A stretch of DNA of 64,000 nucleotides from Botryosphaeria dothidea. Its lineage: Eukaryota; Ascomycota; Dothideomycetes; Botryosphaeriales; Botryosphaeriaceae. The position numbers and the translations under genes were made by a program. Each line of letters starts with the position of its first letter. Position 1 is the stretch's first letter. The DNA is taken from positions 1,612,001 to 1,676,000 of the forward strand of contig WWBZ02000062.1 in NCBI GenBank assembly GCA_011503125.2. Reading direction: 5' to 3'. Shown here one piece after another: positions 1 to 11,397 of the stretch. The notes beneath the pieces are model-generated. The model ran no database searches. It was not told where the DNA came from and saw only the letters and a program-made list of their open reading frames with translations.

Positions 1-325
1 CCGCCTTGGCCATGATGTGCTCGGCGAAGGCGCCGTCTTCGCGGTTCGAGGCATTGGTGCCGTGTACGGCGCCGGCGACGCGGTCGCCCACGCGGAAGCC
101 GTTGGTGTTGCCCGGGCCGAGCTCTTCGACGATGCCCGAGTAGTCGCAGCCGGGCGTCAGGCCCGGCTCGGCCCGCGTGTCGATGGATTTCCAGTCGGTG
201 GGGTTGAGGGCCACGTATTCTGTGCGGACTTTTATGTAGTCGGGGCGCATGGAGGGGATTGGTGCGTCGGCGACGAGCCTTGCATCCTTGAGGTTTTGGA
301 CGATGATGGCGCGTTGGGTGGACAT
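1..325 (-). CDS. ToxD-like zinc-type alcohol dehydrogenase / enoyl reductase, 5' part only
   Basis: The reverse strand reads open from an ATG at 325 to the window edge, giving the first 108 residues of a GroES-like medium-chain dehydrogenase. Visible family marks are an N-terminal beta strand (RAIIVQN), the ALNPTDWKSID segment and the PGCDYSGIVEELGPG turn, followed by RVGDRVAGAVHG. These match fungal ToxD-type zinc-binding oxidoreductases and trans-acting enoyl reductases, which use NADPH to reduce C=C or C=O bonds. The GCDYSG motif, rather than GHE-type zinc ligands, suggests the branch without catalytic zinc, as in trans-enoyl reductases. The Rossmann half lies outside the window, so the substrate cannot be judged. 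A Zn2Cys6 regulator and a P450 follow within 6 kb, but no PKS or NRPS is in view. Confidence 0.85.
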   Translation of the reverse strand, partial: MSTQRAIIVQNLKDARLVADAPIPSMRPDYIKVRTEYVALNPTDWKSIDTRAEPGLTPGCDYSGIVEELGPGNTNGFRVGDRVAGAVHGTNASNREDGAFAEHIMAKA

Positions 326-1329
326 GACTGAACAGGATAGTCTGATTCGGGTTCAGGAGAGATGAGCTGGATGGTGAGAAAAGCGAGTCAGCTTCGGGGC
401 AATCAGACCCTGTCAACGTGCAAGTGATTATATATGAGGCGGGGTGATTAGAAATCAAGGCTCATCCGAGGCCAGTCGCCAGAGGCCAATTTGGTTGTGG
501 TATGTAGAACGGGAGAGGGGCTCAATGCCGCGGTTGTTGGCTGAATCTGCCCGTCAGCGGACGAATGGGTTCGGCAATGTTGTTCAGAAAGTGCAATGGC
601 GAGGGGCTGAGGAGGAGTCCGAATGACGTCAAACATCGCGGGACTTGTGCAGGGATAACGGACACGGATCCGTTTCCAAATCCGGCGCTGCAACCGCGTT
701 CCTGCATCAACGAGGGTTGGTTTGATCTGTCAACCCCCCTCCCCCCCCCTCCTTCAACAATCACCGATCCTGAGCTGTTTGGCAAAATTGTGTGCAAATA
801 CCATTTGGCAATCGTCTTTTTCGCGATGTGGCAACGACTTCGACCACGCATTGGATGCCATCGGCCTTGATTGTTTTTGACAGGAACCGTAGTGGCTCGT
901 TTAATGATCGTTTTAAGCTGACTCCCATGGGGTAAGAGGTTTGTTTATAATAGTCTCTTTGTAGATCGGTGTTGGAAAAGATTGCAAAGTTTCCAACAGG
1001 GTTGAAGTTTTCTCTGCCTAGACAATGCACTCCCAAGTTCAAATCAATTCGTTAGAAATTGAAGTTTTGGCTATGCTGTCTTGTTCTGAAAACAAGGCAT
1101 TGTTCATGGTAGGCGCTTTTACTTCTATATGGTACAGACGACTCTTTGTTAACAATGTTGTTCCCAGGCGTGGACAAGGCACTGTTCAGCAGAAACAGAG
1201 CCAAAGTTCACAGACCATAAAACCCTCCCAAGCCTCCAAGGCCCTCTTTCCTCGATTTATCTTGCATCCTCGAAGTTGCACCTGAGCCTGACGTTCATAC
1301 ATACACCTTCCCTAATCAACACCAGCAAG
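326..1329. other. intergenic, about 1 kb, no gene seen
   Basis: This is the upstream region shared by the divergent dehydrogenase (leftward) and the Ser-rich gene (rightward). Short ORFs on both strands lack recognisable protein character. A pyrimidine run (a C-rich tract at about 735-755) is the only compositional oddity. I see no RNA gene. Confidence 0.5.
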
Positions 1330-2181
1330 ATGGATCCCACCAACAACGACCCCATCAGGCCTCGAAGCGCACCAAGCAGCCTGGCCCTACAACCCATCCC
1401 CAGCACCACTACCCCTTCTCCCGCCGTCCGCCAGCGCCGCGAGTCCCCTTTCGCTTCCATCGCGCGCATCTTCTCCCGCTCCTCCTCGCACCCATCTCCC
1501 CCCCGCTCCCGCTCCTCCTCCTCCTCCTCCTCCTCCTCCTCCTCCTCTACAATCCCACCACAGCTACCCCAACCCACCCCATGGCCCAACCCGCGCGCCA
1601 ACTGCGGCCACATCGTCGAGCGCCCCTTCGCCGGCATGACCACCTCGCCGACCAAATGCCAGCGCTGCCACCTGCGCGACCTCGCGTCGCGCACCTTCCA
1701 CGTCTGGAAGAGCCGCAAGGGCGTCTACGGCGCGGGACACCCGCAGACCAAGGCGGCGGGGCGCGCGCACACCCTCGCGCGGGCGGCGTGGGCGAACCAC
1801 CTTGACGAGCTGGCGGCCGGGTGCGCGGAGGAGTGGCGGGCGCAGAGCGGCGAGGCGGGCGGCGCCGCTGCCGAGCAGAGGGAGAAGAAGGTTGCGTTTG
1901 CCGAGGACGTGGAGGGGAAAGGGGATGGGGGGAGGCATAAGGCCTTGTTCTCGCGGCACCACGAGGGGTATGTGCCGGGTAAGTATGCGGGGGATTTGTT
2001 GGATACGGCGGGCACGAGGGTGCCGTGGGTGGTGTTCTATACCGCCGAGGAGGAGAGGGGAAGGGGGCTCAGGAGCGTCACGGCGATGGTCAGGGAGAAG
2101 TCGAAGGAGGTGAAAGTCATGTTCTACCCGAACGCTGCTATGCTTCCGGAGCAAGAGAGGAAGCGTGCGTCGTTTCCTTAA
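1330..2181 (+). CDS. hypothetical Ser-rich protein with a Cys/His cluster
   Basis: This is a single-exon ORF of 283 residues. I chose the ATG at 1330 (MDPTNND) because the upstream in-frame ATG at 1276 would add only a hydrophobic leader that looks like 5' UTR. The N-terminal 80 residues are Ser/Pro/Arg-rich and include about a dozen consecutive serines encoded by a TCC microsatellite. A small motif follows, NCGHIVERPF...KCQRCHLRDL, in which one Cys-Gly-His and a CxxC could bind zinc. Basic and Ala-rich helices come after it, then a KEVKVMFYPN segment near the C-terminus. I do not recognise the family. Codon use is GC3-rich like the neighbouring genes, which supports a real gene. Localisation and function are unknown. 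Confidence 0.6.
   Translation: MDPTNNDPIRPRSAPSSLALQPIPSTTTPSPAVRQRRESPFASIARIFSRSSSHPSPPRSRSSSSSSSSSSSSTIPPQLPQPTPWPNPRANCGHIVERPFAGMTTSPTKCQRCHLRDLASRTFHVWKSRKGVYGAGHPQTKAAGRAHTLARAAWANHLDELAAGCAEEWRAQSGEAGGAAAEQREKKVAFAEDVEGKGDGGRHKALFSRHHEGYVPGKYAGDLLDTAGTRVPWVVFYTAEEERGRGLRSVTAMVREKSKEVKVMFYPNAAMLPEQERKRASFP
1512..1547 (+). repeat. TCC trinucleotide microsatellite
   Basis: About eleven TCC units encode a poly-serine run inside the Ser-rich ORF. The length is expected to vary between strains. Confidence 0.9.
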
Positions 2182-2497
2182 GGATACGTCGGCAGGGAAA
2201 AGGAAACATGATGCTGGGTTGAATTTAGCCGGTAAGTTCATGGTGTTCGGTTGGTGTATTTTTTCAAGGCTTAGAGAAAGGCACATAGGTATCTCTTTGG
2301 ATGACATATTCTATGCAAAATGTTTTGAACATCAATGCTCGTGATGGATTACCGGACGGTGGACTACCGCGTGATGCTGAAGTATATGACATAATATGGA
2401 GTGAGATTAACATGAAGAATTCTCGGATATACACATGTTACTTACCTTTAGTGGTAGGGGCAGCTTTTGTAGCAGGCATCACTCCCGAATCCATGCA
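2182..2497. other. intergenic between convergent genes, nothing seen
   Basis: This AT-richer spacer holds the 3' ends of the Ser-rich gene and the Zn2Cys6 gene. I see no ORF or RNA of note. Confidence 0.5.
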
Positions 2498-4286
2498 CTA
2501 AAATACAAAAACATACCGCTCTGTAAAGGTCTCATCCCATGTCCACCCACCATCCAATCCACCACCACCACCGTCTTTCGCCCTCATTTCCCAACATCTC
2601 TCTAACAAGTTTCTCGCATCCACGATACTCCTTGTTCCCAAAATAAAAACCAGTTCTTCCGTCTTTTCTACTACAAACTTTTTCATACCGCGCACCTCTT
2701 CCTCGGCCAAGCTTGTACCACCAACTTCGTACCCCGCGATGACCAGGGGCCACATGACCGCATTCCATGCTGAGCTTTTGGCATGGAGGCTCGGACCTGA
2801 AAACGGAGGAAGGGTGCAGCCAAGGTGCTGGAAGAGAGCCCTTACTGCACCGATACGGATGGCTTCAGCTACCCCAGTGCCAAATGTTTCTTCAAGAAGA
2901 GAGGAGAGAGTTTCGTCGTTCCGGAAGGGGGATTCGATGACTAGGGTGCGGAGGCAGTAGAGAAGAGTGGCAGCGTGGTAGCAGTGGATGAGGGCAAGCC
3001 AGTCAGGGCTGCAAAGCTGAAAGTCGATAGTGCTGATGAGGCTGGAGAACCAAGAGGATGGAGAAAAGGACACAATCTGGTTGAAGATCGAGCGGAGCTG
3101 CTGAATGCCCTCATTGTAATCAACGTCTTGATAAAGAGTTGCCCGAAGACGATTGATGCGACTGATCGCTTTAAAGAGAACGCCCGGGCATGGAAAACAT
3201 GTTGTTACGGCTATCTCATCCCAGTCCGGGAAGGTTTCTGCGAGTGAATACGGCCAGTTCGGAGACTCGCTCAGAAGTTTTGAACTGCTTGTAGTGCCTC
3301 CCATAATTGGGATGCTGCGAAGGAGAACATTAGATGATCGCTTTCAGAGAGCCTAGGACCAGTCATGTGCATTAACTTACGAGAGGAAGAAAGAAGCACC
3401 GAAATGGTTCTCGCATGACGACTCAATATACTTTTGCCAACCACCCCGGAGATCTACGATAGTCGCAGCCCCGTGAACGTGGGCATGCCAAGTATTTTTG
3501 GCCGAGTGCATGATCTAAAGGACAGACATACTTTTCAGCTGATGTCTGAAATGAAATGACGAGGGTGAGATAATCATGAAGCACCTACATCGGCTGTCAA
3601 AAGCATCATGATAGCATCCAAGGTAAGGTTTGAGGTCTGAGTCGTAGAATGACTCAGCTGCTTGTTCAGCGCTTGGATGACGTGTTGCCTTTGTTTGCAC
3701 ACTTCCAGGTCGAGGTCAAGATCCTTCTGACGTCTGATGGCTTTGGGCTGTATACACATCATGTTGAGCATTTGTTTCACTAATTCCGGTTCATCTCGCC
3801 AGTCTTTCAGCTCAATCATGCTCCATTCCATGACAGATGTGTCTGGGACAATGAACGGAGCCATTTGTTCGTTGTCTGAGCAAAGAACGTCAGCAAATTT
3901 ATAGGATAGCGCAGTAGTTCGCTCTTACAGTATATGACCGAGTCCAAAAAGTGCAGAGCGAATTCGTCCGACGAGAACCAAACAAGATTTTGCAGTGGGT
4001 TCAGGTTGGCCGCATTTCGAGAGGAGTTTTGACGTAGGGCGACCTGTGTCGATTCTCGTTTCTCTGTCGATTTGCCTTCACCCGGACCTGCACTTCCGGA
4101 ACTCTGGGTAGGTCGATGGCGCGAACGGGTTAAGAGTTTGGAGGATTGATCGTGTATGATCCATGTAGTGGGCTTACGGTAGCCTGGACATTCAATGCCA
4201 TCGCGCGGACAACGGCTGCATGTTGGTTTTGCCGAGTCGCAGCGGACGCGGCGTTTCTTGCACGAAAGGCACTGTGGACCAAGCAT
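2498..4286 (-). CDS. Zn2Cys6 transcription factor, 531 aa
   Basis: Four exons fit: 4286-3929, 3875-3589, 3514-3381 and 3314-2498, totalling 1596 nt. Each intron has GT...AG ends on the minus strand. The protein begins MLGPQCLSCKKRRVRCD. Its six cysteines are spaced C-x2-C-x6-C-x6-C-x2-C-x6-C (residues about 6-33), the Zn(II)2Cys6 DNA-binding cluster, followed by a GYRKPTTW linker typical of the fungal_trans_2 subgroup. Exon 3 restores the usual W-x2-H-x2-GA...LRGG segment of that subgroup. The C-terminal half is helical with many Trp and Cys residues and ends in a glycine run near residue 510. It is presumably a nuclear regulator. It lies 470 bp downstream of the P450 on the same strand, so local control of that enzyme is possible but unproven. 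An in-frame ATG at 4376 is less likely, because the Cys cluster normally sits near the N-terminus. Confidence 0.85.
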
Positions 4287-4756
4287 TTCCAAGACATGAG
4301 AAGGTTCTGAGGAGAAGAGAGTCAAGGTGAGAGAGATGTGGGACTGTTTCGTATGGGAAAAGATGGGCGGGTACACTTGCCGAATTCCGATTAGCGTGGC
4401 TCCCTTAAATGGAGGCAGTGCAGTGCAGCAGCGAGGCTTCCATGTCTGAACCTACTACCTGCACCAAGGGTGCCTGCCTAACCCTACAACAACAATCGCC
4501 TGGTCTATTGGGTGAATTGAAATATAGGGTTTAGGCGCCTTCTTTATTTGCTGTAAGCACATGCAAGCACCGGGTTAGAACGCTCGGCGTGTCCGTAGTC
4601 GAACAAGACCGTTGAGGGTTGACGTTGCATTGGAGGCTGTGCTGGAATTTGAATCTGAGACTGATCATCATTCGGATAGATCCTTCCTAGTCAAGGTCAA
4701 GCTTCTCCGCCGACTTCAACGCTCTGCACATGTCTCTCCCTTATCCTTACCACACC
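4287..4756. other. intergenic, P450 3' end to regulator 5' end
   Basis: This 470-bp region should contain the regulator's promoter and the P450 terminator. I find no clear TATA box and no ORF of interest. Confidence 0.45.
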
Positions 4757-6478
4757 TCAGAGTTCAATATCGCACCGATCGTCCTTCGGCCTGATCAAGA
4801 AGAAGTTCACCACACCCATGCTCTCTGGAGTCGTCTTGTCCGCCAACTTTGCCCCCCTTAACTCCCTGAAGAACACTGCCGTCGCGAGCCTCAGCTCCAT
4901 CAGCGCGAGATGCAATCCCAAGCAAATCCTCGTCCCGGCGCCAAATGGCGAAAAGTTAGTCGATGACGGCGACGTGTTCGGGGGCAGCGAAAGCCAGCGA
5001 CGCGGGTTGAACCTGTACATCAAATCAGCACTGCCACGAATTGACGCGTATGGTCCACTGCAGCACTCACCTCTCAGCCTCTGGCCACAGCCCCTCATCC
5101 CGATGCAGCGTCCATGCCTGCGTAGTAACCACCGTCCCTTCTGGGATGTAATGCCCGACCAAATTCGTACCTCCCCTCGGCACCGTGCGCGGCAAGCTGC
5201 CAGGCGCAGCACCGTACAAGCGCAACGTCTCATTTACGACCGCATTCAGGAGCGGCAGCTCCTCACACTCACGGTCACCAAAGCCTTCCGGCAACCCTGC
5301 CACCTCAGCCTCCAACTCGCTGCGCAACTCCGCGCACGCAAGGACGGCATATGTCAAGTACGTCATGCTGATGGCAGTGGTGTCGGCCCCAGCCACGATG
5401 AAGTTGCCGGCCTCGTTGCGGATGTCGAAATCGGTCAATGGAAAGGCCGTCTTCTTCTGTTCGTCGGGATCCAGCTGCGCAAATATGCTGGCGCCCTGAC
5501 CAGTGCCTTGCGCTTTTGCCGACTCCACGGCCCGAGTGCCGTATGAAAGGAGCCGGTCGTTGGCGTTGAAAGTGTTTTGGAATGTCGGATGCGGAATCAT
5601 CCTACCAATGGCGGCCACGAGGGGCAACTCGGCGCGGATGCCAGCGCCCATCATGGCGGATTCAAGGACGTGAATGTACTCGTTTTTCTGCAGGCCCATC
5701 AGCAACTCTAAGCCTCTTGTCCGTGCTGACTTCGGGAAAAACAACTCAGGGACCAGAGGGGGTGGGATGCAAAGAATGGCACTCACCTTCCCATACTCCA
5801 ACATCCGGAAACTCTCCCCAAACATCAAATGCCCGCTCACGTCCGTCGCCATGAACGTCCACCATTTCAGCGCGTCCGCCTCCCCAGCGCCTGACCCTCT
5901 TCCCCGATCCTCCTCACCGCCAGCTCCACCTTCTCCCTCACCATGCCCTCCCAGCGCGCGCGGATCTCGCTCTTACTGAATGCCCGCGCAAATAGCCGCC
6001 TCCGCGCCGCGTGCTCCTTGGGGTCGTCCATATCGAACACGCCCGCCGCACCGCCCGACACGAACTTCTTGTACCAAGGAGCTTTGTTGAAGCCGGAGCC
6101 GGGCTTGTGGATCGCCCGCACGGCCTCGGCATCGGAGACATTGACTTCATAGGGCGTGATCCGCACGATGGGGCCGTAGCGCTGGTGCAGGGCGTGGATG
6201 TAGTGGATGCGTTGGCCGCGGATGCTGGCGAGCTTGATGGGCCAGTGCGTGAAGTGCGACCAGAAGGGGCCGGGGAGGGTGCGGAGGGGAGATGTTATGG
6301 CGCGGTAGAGTTTCTGAGGGACTGTTAGTCGAGGGGGTTTTTTCGTTTTCGAGGATGCTGGGAGGTGTGGGAGACTGACCTGGAAGATCCAAAGGACGGC
6401 TGTGATGCTTATCAAGACTGTAGCAAGAGAGGTGGGAGAGCCCGTAAGAGAGCCCTGGAGATTGAAAGTAGGCGCCAT
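4757..6478 (-). CDS. cytochrome P450 monooxygenase, apparent one-base frameshift
   Basis: Exons fit at 6478-6380, 6313-5787, 5687-5071 and 5012-4757. The N-terminus has a membrane anchor (ATVLISITAVLWIFQ) and a TLPGPFW proline hinge. Further marks are the I-helix AGADTT, the ExxR motif as ETLR, and the heme-binding FGAGTRICLG with its axial Cys about 70 residues from the end. All catalytic signatures are present, so an ER-bound heme-thiolate oxygenase of the fungal secondary-metabolite or xenobiotic type is supported; the substrate is unknown. The exons sum to 1499 nt, one short of 500 codons. Within exon 2, near 5868-5905, the frame changes between RRIGEE and the conserved ALKWWTFMATD segment. 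The only GT...AG pair that would fix this is 38 nt long, too short for an intron. This is either a sequencing error or a recent loss-of-function mutation. Confidence 0.85.
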
Positions 6479-6590
6479 GGTGCTCAGGTGGGATTGAGTA
6501 AAAGGGAAGAGGGAAGTGGATTGCTGGGATTGATGTTAAGGAGAGAGTATAAACCCCTGGCCAGCTTTAGAGAGGATTGGGAACGAAAGC

Positions 6591-6599
6591 TATATATAA
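6591..6599 (-). promoter_or_regulatory. TATA-like element upstream of the P450
   Basis: The minus strand shows TTATATATA about 113-121 bp before the P450 start codon, a usual distance for fungal core promoters. It is assigned on position and sequence only. Confidence 0.4.
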
Positions 6600-7503
6600 G
6601 ATAGTGTGGTCATACTCCACGACGTCTACCGCCGGAAAGCCAAATGTCCGAGAGCCGTCGGTGTCACAGAATGTCCAGATAGACCGAGCATGAAGTTGTT
6701 GGAGCTAGGTCCACCTTCGCCGCACCAAGACACGAGCGGGTAGTGGGCAAGGTGTTTCCTGCTATCAATCTACACGTCGATCGGCCGCAAAGATGTCCGA
6801 AGTGGGTAGTTAGAAGAGGTTTGAGCCAGTCATGTCGTAGGAATTGCAAGCCGCAACCGTAAGCTAAGCAACCAAGAATGTGGAGCCGAATCTGTCCGCC
6901 GTAAAGTCGTTATCCGTGGCGCGGCTCTCACCCCTTCCAGCTAGATTCCCCCCGCAATTCGGTGGGGCATGTGGAGCAAGGGTTATTGCAGGCGTCTTCC
7001 CTCAATCTCAAGAAATAGTGACCATCCCCTCGTCTTGTGAGGTACGAACTTCCTCCTTTGATCCCTTCGTTATTGGTCCCCATGCTGACTAACCACGCGC
7101 CCACATCCCGCCCGAGGAAAGGTCCGAAACACAGCAACAGTAACATGTCGAGATGAACCACCCGTCCGAATGTAGATGAGTGAGACGTTCTTGAAATACA
7201 CGACAGGGACGTCATTTTACCTTTTGACGTGGATTACTCTTGCTCGGCAAAGCAACTTTGAGTTTTCCACCTGCATGACAATAGCCGCATTCAACAATGT
7301 AGCACACTTGAAAGCCGGAAACCCCTGGGGTAATTCTCGTAATATTCATTTCTACGCGTGAGAAGGTATCACTTTTAGTTCCGCGCCTTTTGCCCAAACC
7401 TTGCTCCCATTTTTTAGGGTCCTCGAACGCCTCCGATCAGCTGCGCCAGTTGCTGAAAACAAAAACATATAAAAGAAATGCCAGATATGGCCTCGAGCTG
7501 ATT
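6600..7503. other. intergenic, about 0.9 kb, no gene seen
   Basis: This region separates the P450 promoter from the LTV1 3' end. ORFs here are short and lack family features. I see no tRNA-like structure. Confidence 0.5.
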
Positions 7504-9059
7504 TCAACGAGCCTTGGAGGTCTGCTTGAGCCTAGCGGGACCCAGCCCCTTCCTGACCTCGTCAAGCTGAGCCAAACCATCCTTGTAGCCGTTGTGCTTC
7601 TTGCCTCGCTTGATGTGACCGTTCTTGGAAGAGAACTCGTCCAGAATGGAGTCGAAGTCACTCCTCAGCGCAGGCGCCTGGCTGGAAGTTGACGCCGTGC
7701 TGTAAGCAGAAAGGCCCGACATACCAGACATGCCGGTCATGCCCGACATCATCGACATGTTATCGTCCGCACCGTAGCCATCATCGGCATAATCTTGCTC
7801 ATACTTCTCGAACCGCTCGTCCAACAGGGACAGCTGATCGGTACGCTGCAGCGCAGACGAAGTCATACTGTAGTTGGACGTGGATGTGAGGGCACCCTTC
7901 CTCTTCTTGTGACGACCTCCTGTCACAGAGGAAGCACCCGTTACGAAAGACTGCAGGTCAGAAGGCGCGCCAACCTTCTTCTGCGCTTTCTGGGCCTTCG
8001 CGTCCTTCTTGAACTTGCTGAATTCGGCCATCCAGTCGCCGTCGCCATGATCATTCGCTTCTTCACCGCCAGGACCTTCGGCAGGGGGCAGCATGACGCC
8101 CTCTTCAGACACCGCTCCCGTTGGCGATGACGCCTCAAACTTGGTCTTTTTGTCAACCTTGACCGTATCGTCCGTTGCCCAGCCATCGTCATCGTCATCC
8201 ACAAAGTCTCCCATCATTTTCCAGGTTTGCTGGTCCACCTCCTGTCTATCCTTGGCAAGCTCATTGAAGATGTCGTCCTCATCCTCCACATAGGCCTCAT
8301 CCTCCAACGCCTCCAGAACTTCCCTCAAACGCGGATCCATATCCGGCTGGAACCCGGCAATGGCGTCCGGCACGTCCTGCTGGTCCTGGTAGGTAGACCG
8401 GCGGTAGAACTCCGACGGCGCCATATCCTCACCGAACAGCTCCGCCGCGCTCGAGCTGGCCGTCGAGCCCACGCTCATGTCCGCCTCGCTCCTGCCGTCC
8501 TCGTTGTCGACTGACATGCTCGCCAGCATATCCTCGAGCTTCATCTTGCCTTTTCCCTTCTTCTCCGCCTCCTTGTTCTTGGCGGGCACGAAGGTAGCAT
8601 CGCCGCTGGTGCCCATGTCGCGCAGATGCTGCATGTAGTCGTACTCGGAGTCGTCGTAGAAGATGCCGTAATTGGCGGCCTCGCCCTCGTTCGGCCGCAC
8701 GCGGTCTCCGAACTCGCCCTCGAGGTCGCGGCGCGACTTGATCTTGCCGCCATAGGAGCTGGCGCCGCTGCTGCTCGCGCCGTCGTCGCGGTTGTGGCGG
8801 GGCTTGTTGGTGTTGGGCGCGGCCACCTCGGCGAAGACCATGTCCGGGGCGTCCGGGTCGTGGATGCGCGGGTCATTTTGGGCGCGGTACACGAGCTGGA
8901 AGTTTTGGGCGGTCTTCTTGTCGCTGGTGGTGTGTTAGAAGGGAGGTATGCGCGGGGTAGGTATATTTTTTTATTTTTTCCCCTCCGTTTGGAGGAGTGG
9001 ACCTGAAGCACTTCGTGAAGGGGTGGGAGAAAGGCTTACATAAACTTGCGGCGCGGCAT
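7504..9059 (-). CDS. LTV1: ribosome biogenesis protein Ltv1
   Basis: Two exons are supported: a 20-nt first exon at 9059-9040 and a main exon at 8923-7504, giving 479 residues. The spliced N-terminus reads MPRRKFIDKKTAQNFQLVYR followed by AQNDPRIHDPDAP, the diagnostic start of Ltv1. Ltv1 is a late 40S assembly factor that sits at the beak of pre-40S particles and is released before cytoplasmic maturation. The middle is acidic and Ser-rich, with DDDDDGWATDD and the E/D blocks expected for this disordered protein. The C-terminus carries basic KKRKG and GKKHNGYKDGL segments. The short first exon makes the gene easy to misannotate from the downstream in-frame ATG at 8892. It is divergent from LSG1 with 271 bp between start codons. 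Confidence 0.93.
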
Positions 9060-9330
9060 GGTGGACTAGGGCTATATGAAAGGCTCGAGAGAGTAGAGTG
9101 GTGGGCAGAAAGTGCACGGAGTTAAGGCGCGGTGTCTTGGGTGGGTTGTGGGAATGTTCGCGTTATCGATGCTGACAAAAGTTGCGGGCGGACAAGAAAA
9201 TTCCGACCTGTGACGCATTCGCCGCCGCCCGAGACACAAGACCCCTCCACCTTCACCACCTGCGGCTCTTCCGCATACACAACACCATACTGAACACTAC
9301 ACCGGACAGACACAGGGAAACACCGGCAAG
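9060..9330. promoter_or_regulatory. shared bidirectional promoter LTV1/LSG1
   Basis: Only 271 bp separate the start codons of two ribosome-maturation genes transcribed apart, so 5' UTRs and control elements for both must overlap here. No canonical TATA box is visible. The right half is pyrimidine- and AC-rich, as is common in 5' UTRs of fungal translation genes. Confidence 0.6.
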
Positions 9331-11397
9331 ATGGGTCTCCCAAAATCGAAGAATTCGGTCGGCCTGGGCAACAGCCTGATGAATGACCGCTTCGGCAAGG
9401 GCAAGGGCGCAGACATGCGTCGCGGCAACTTCGCAAATGGCGCAATTGAGCGGACAGGCCAGAACGGCGAGAAGGTGCGCCTATTCTCAACCTATTGCTG
9501 AGCATGCACAGAGTACTGAACCTGGTTGCAGTACGTCACGAACGCCAAACAAGATGCATCGTGGGTCAAGATGCGCAGTGTTACCGAGCAAGCCGCCCTG
9601 GACGAATTCCTGAGCACCGCAGAGCTCGCCGGCACCGATTTCACGGCCGAGAAGATGAACAACGTCAAGATCATTCACAAGGACCAGAAGAATCCCTACC
9701 TGCTTTCCGCCGACGAAGAACGGCGCGCCGTGCGCAAGCAAAACGCCCATCGGAAGAACCTGACAGTCCCGCGCCGCCCGCCGTGGGACGAGCACACGAC
9801 GCCGAGGGAGTTGGACGAGCGTGAGCGTGAGTCTCTGCTGCAGTGGCGCCGTGGTCTGGCCGAGCTGCAGGAAAGCAATGACTTGCTCATGACGCCGTTC
9901 GAGCGCAACATTGAGGTCTGGAGGCAGCTGTGGCGCGTTATCGAGCGTTCAGATTTGGTCGTGCAGATTGTCGATGCGCGGAACCCGCTGCTGTTCAGAT
10001 GCGATGACTTGGAGAGATATGTGAAGGAAGTTGATTCAAAAAAGAATAACTTGCTTCTGGTGAACAAGGCGGATATGATGACATTCGAGCAGAGGCAAAT
10101 GTGGGCAGACTATTTCGTGAAGTCTGGGATCAACTACAAATTTTTCTCTGCTGAGCTGGCCAGGGAGATGAACGAGGCAAGAGATCTGGACGACGTGGAA
10201 GAAGAGGAGGAACCCGAGTCTTCTGGTGCGAAGGCAGCGGCAGGCGACAAATTGGCTGAAGAGGCCGAGAAGCTGGACATTCAAGACAAAGAGGAAGAGG
10301 AGAAGAAATGGGTTGATGAAGAGACGGTTCAGGTTGAGCAGAACGGTGTTCCTCTCACGGGCTCAGAGGCTACGCGGATCTTAACCACCGACGAGCTCGA
10401 GGCCTTGTTCTTGGAGCATTCGCCCGAGATAGACACCGGCCCTGACGGACAGCCCCGAAAAACTCAGATCGGTCTCGTCGGTTATCCCAACGTCGGCAAG
10501 TCGTCCACCATCAACGCCCTGATTGGCGCAAAGAAGGTTTCAGTGTCGGCCACTCCCGGAAAGACTAAGCATTTCCAGACCATCCATCTAAGCGACAAGG
10601 TCGTGCTTTGCGATTGTCCTGGTCTTGTGTTCCCCAACTTCGCATCCACCAAGGCTGAGCTTGTGTGCAGCGGTGTCTTGCCCATTGATCAGCTGAGAGA
10701 GTTCACCGGCCCCGCTGCTCTTGTTGCCCAGCGTATTCCGCAATCATTCCTCGAGGCCATTTATGGTATGAAGATCAACATTAGGCCCCTTGAGGAGGGC
10801 GGCACAGGCATTCCTAATGCGGAAGAAATGCTCGCCGCTTACGCCAGGGCCCGTGGCTTTTCAACGCAAGGTCTCGGCCAGCCAGACGTCTCGCGCGCTG
10901 CACGTATCGTGCTCAAGGACTACGTCAAGGGCAAGCTTCTGTACTGCCATCCGCCTCCGGCCGAGCCCCCGATTGATGGCAATTTGTTCAACCGTGACCT
11001 TTACGACGCATCACACCTTCCCGAGAAGCGCCGTGCGGCGTTTTCCATTGCCGAAGAGTCAAGCGTTACGGGTGCACCTAGCGAGACGGCATCGCTCATG
11101 GACGATCCGGATATCGTGCCGCTCGGAAGGAACAAGCCGCAAGGAGAGAAGAGCAAGCAAATCGACAACAAATTCTTTGCGCCCAAGGGCAATGGTGGCC
11201 ATATCATGAAGCCATTCCATGAGAAGTACAGCGAGCAAGGCCAAGCTGCTGGCAGGCAATTAAGTGGACGCAAGGCTGTGATCATGGAGGCTCTAGAGAA
11301 GGACGTCGACCCGTCTGAATTGAAGGCAAATAGCAAGAAGCACCACAAGGGCAACAGGAAGAAGAAGGTCAGGAACCAAGGTGGAGGATATGAGTAA
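9331..11397 (+). CDS. LSG1: large ribosomal subunit GTPase Lsg1
   Basis: Exons are 9331-9474 and 9532-11397, making 669 residues. The start MGLPKSKNSVGLGNSLMNDR is the conserved basic N-terminus of Lsg1. The G motifs occur in the permuted order of the YlqF/YawG family: G4 as NKAD (about residue 226) comes before the P-loop GYPNVGKSS (about 365) and the G3 motif DCPGLVFP (about 409). An acidic insert (about residues 268-300) lies between them, and the C-terminus ends in a Lys-rich tail with a KKHHKGNRKKKVR run. Lsg1 is a cytoplasmic GTPase that triggers release of the export adaptor Nmd3 from pre-60S subunits. The intron has donor GTGCGC and a CTGAGC branch-like site before TTGCAG. All GTPase motifs are intact. 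Confidence 0.95.
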
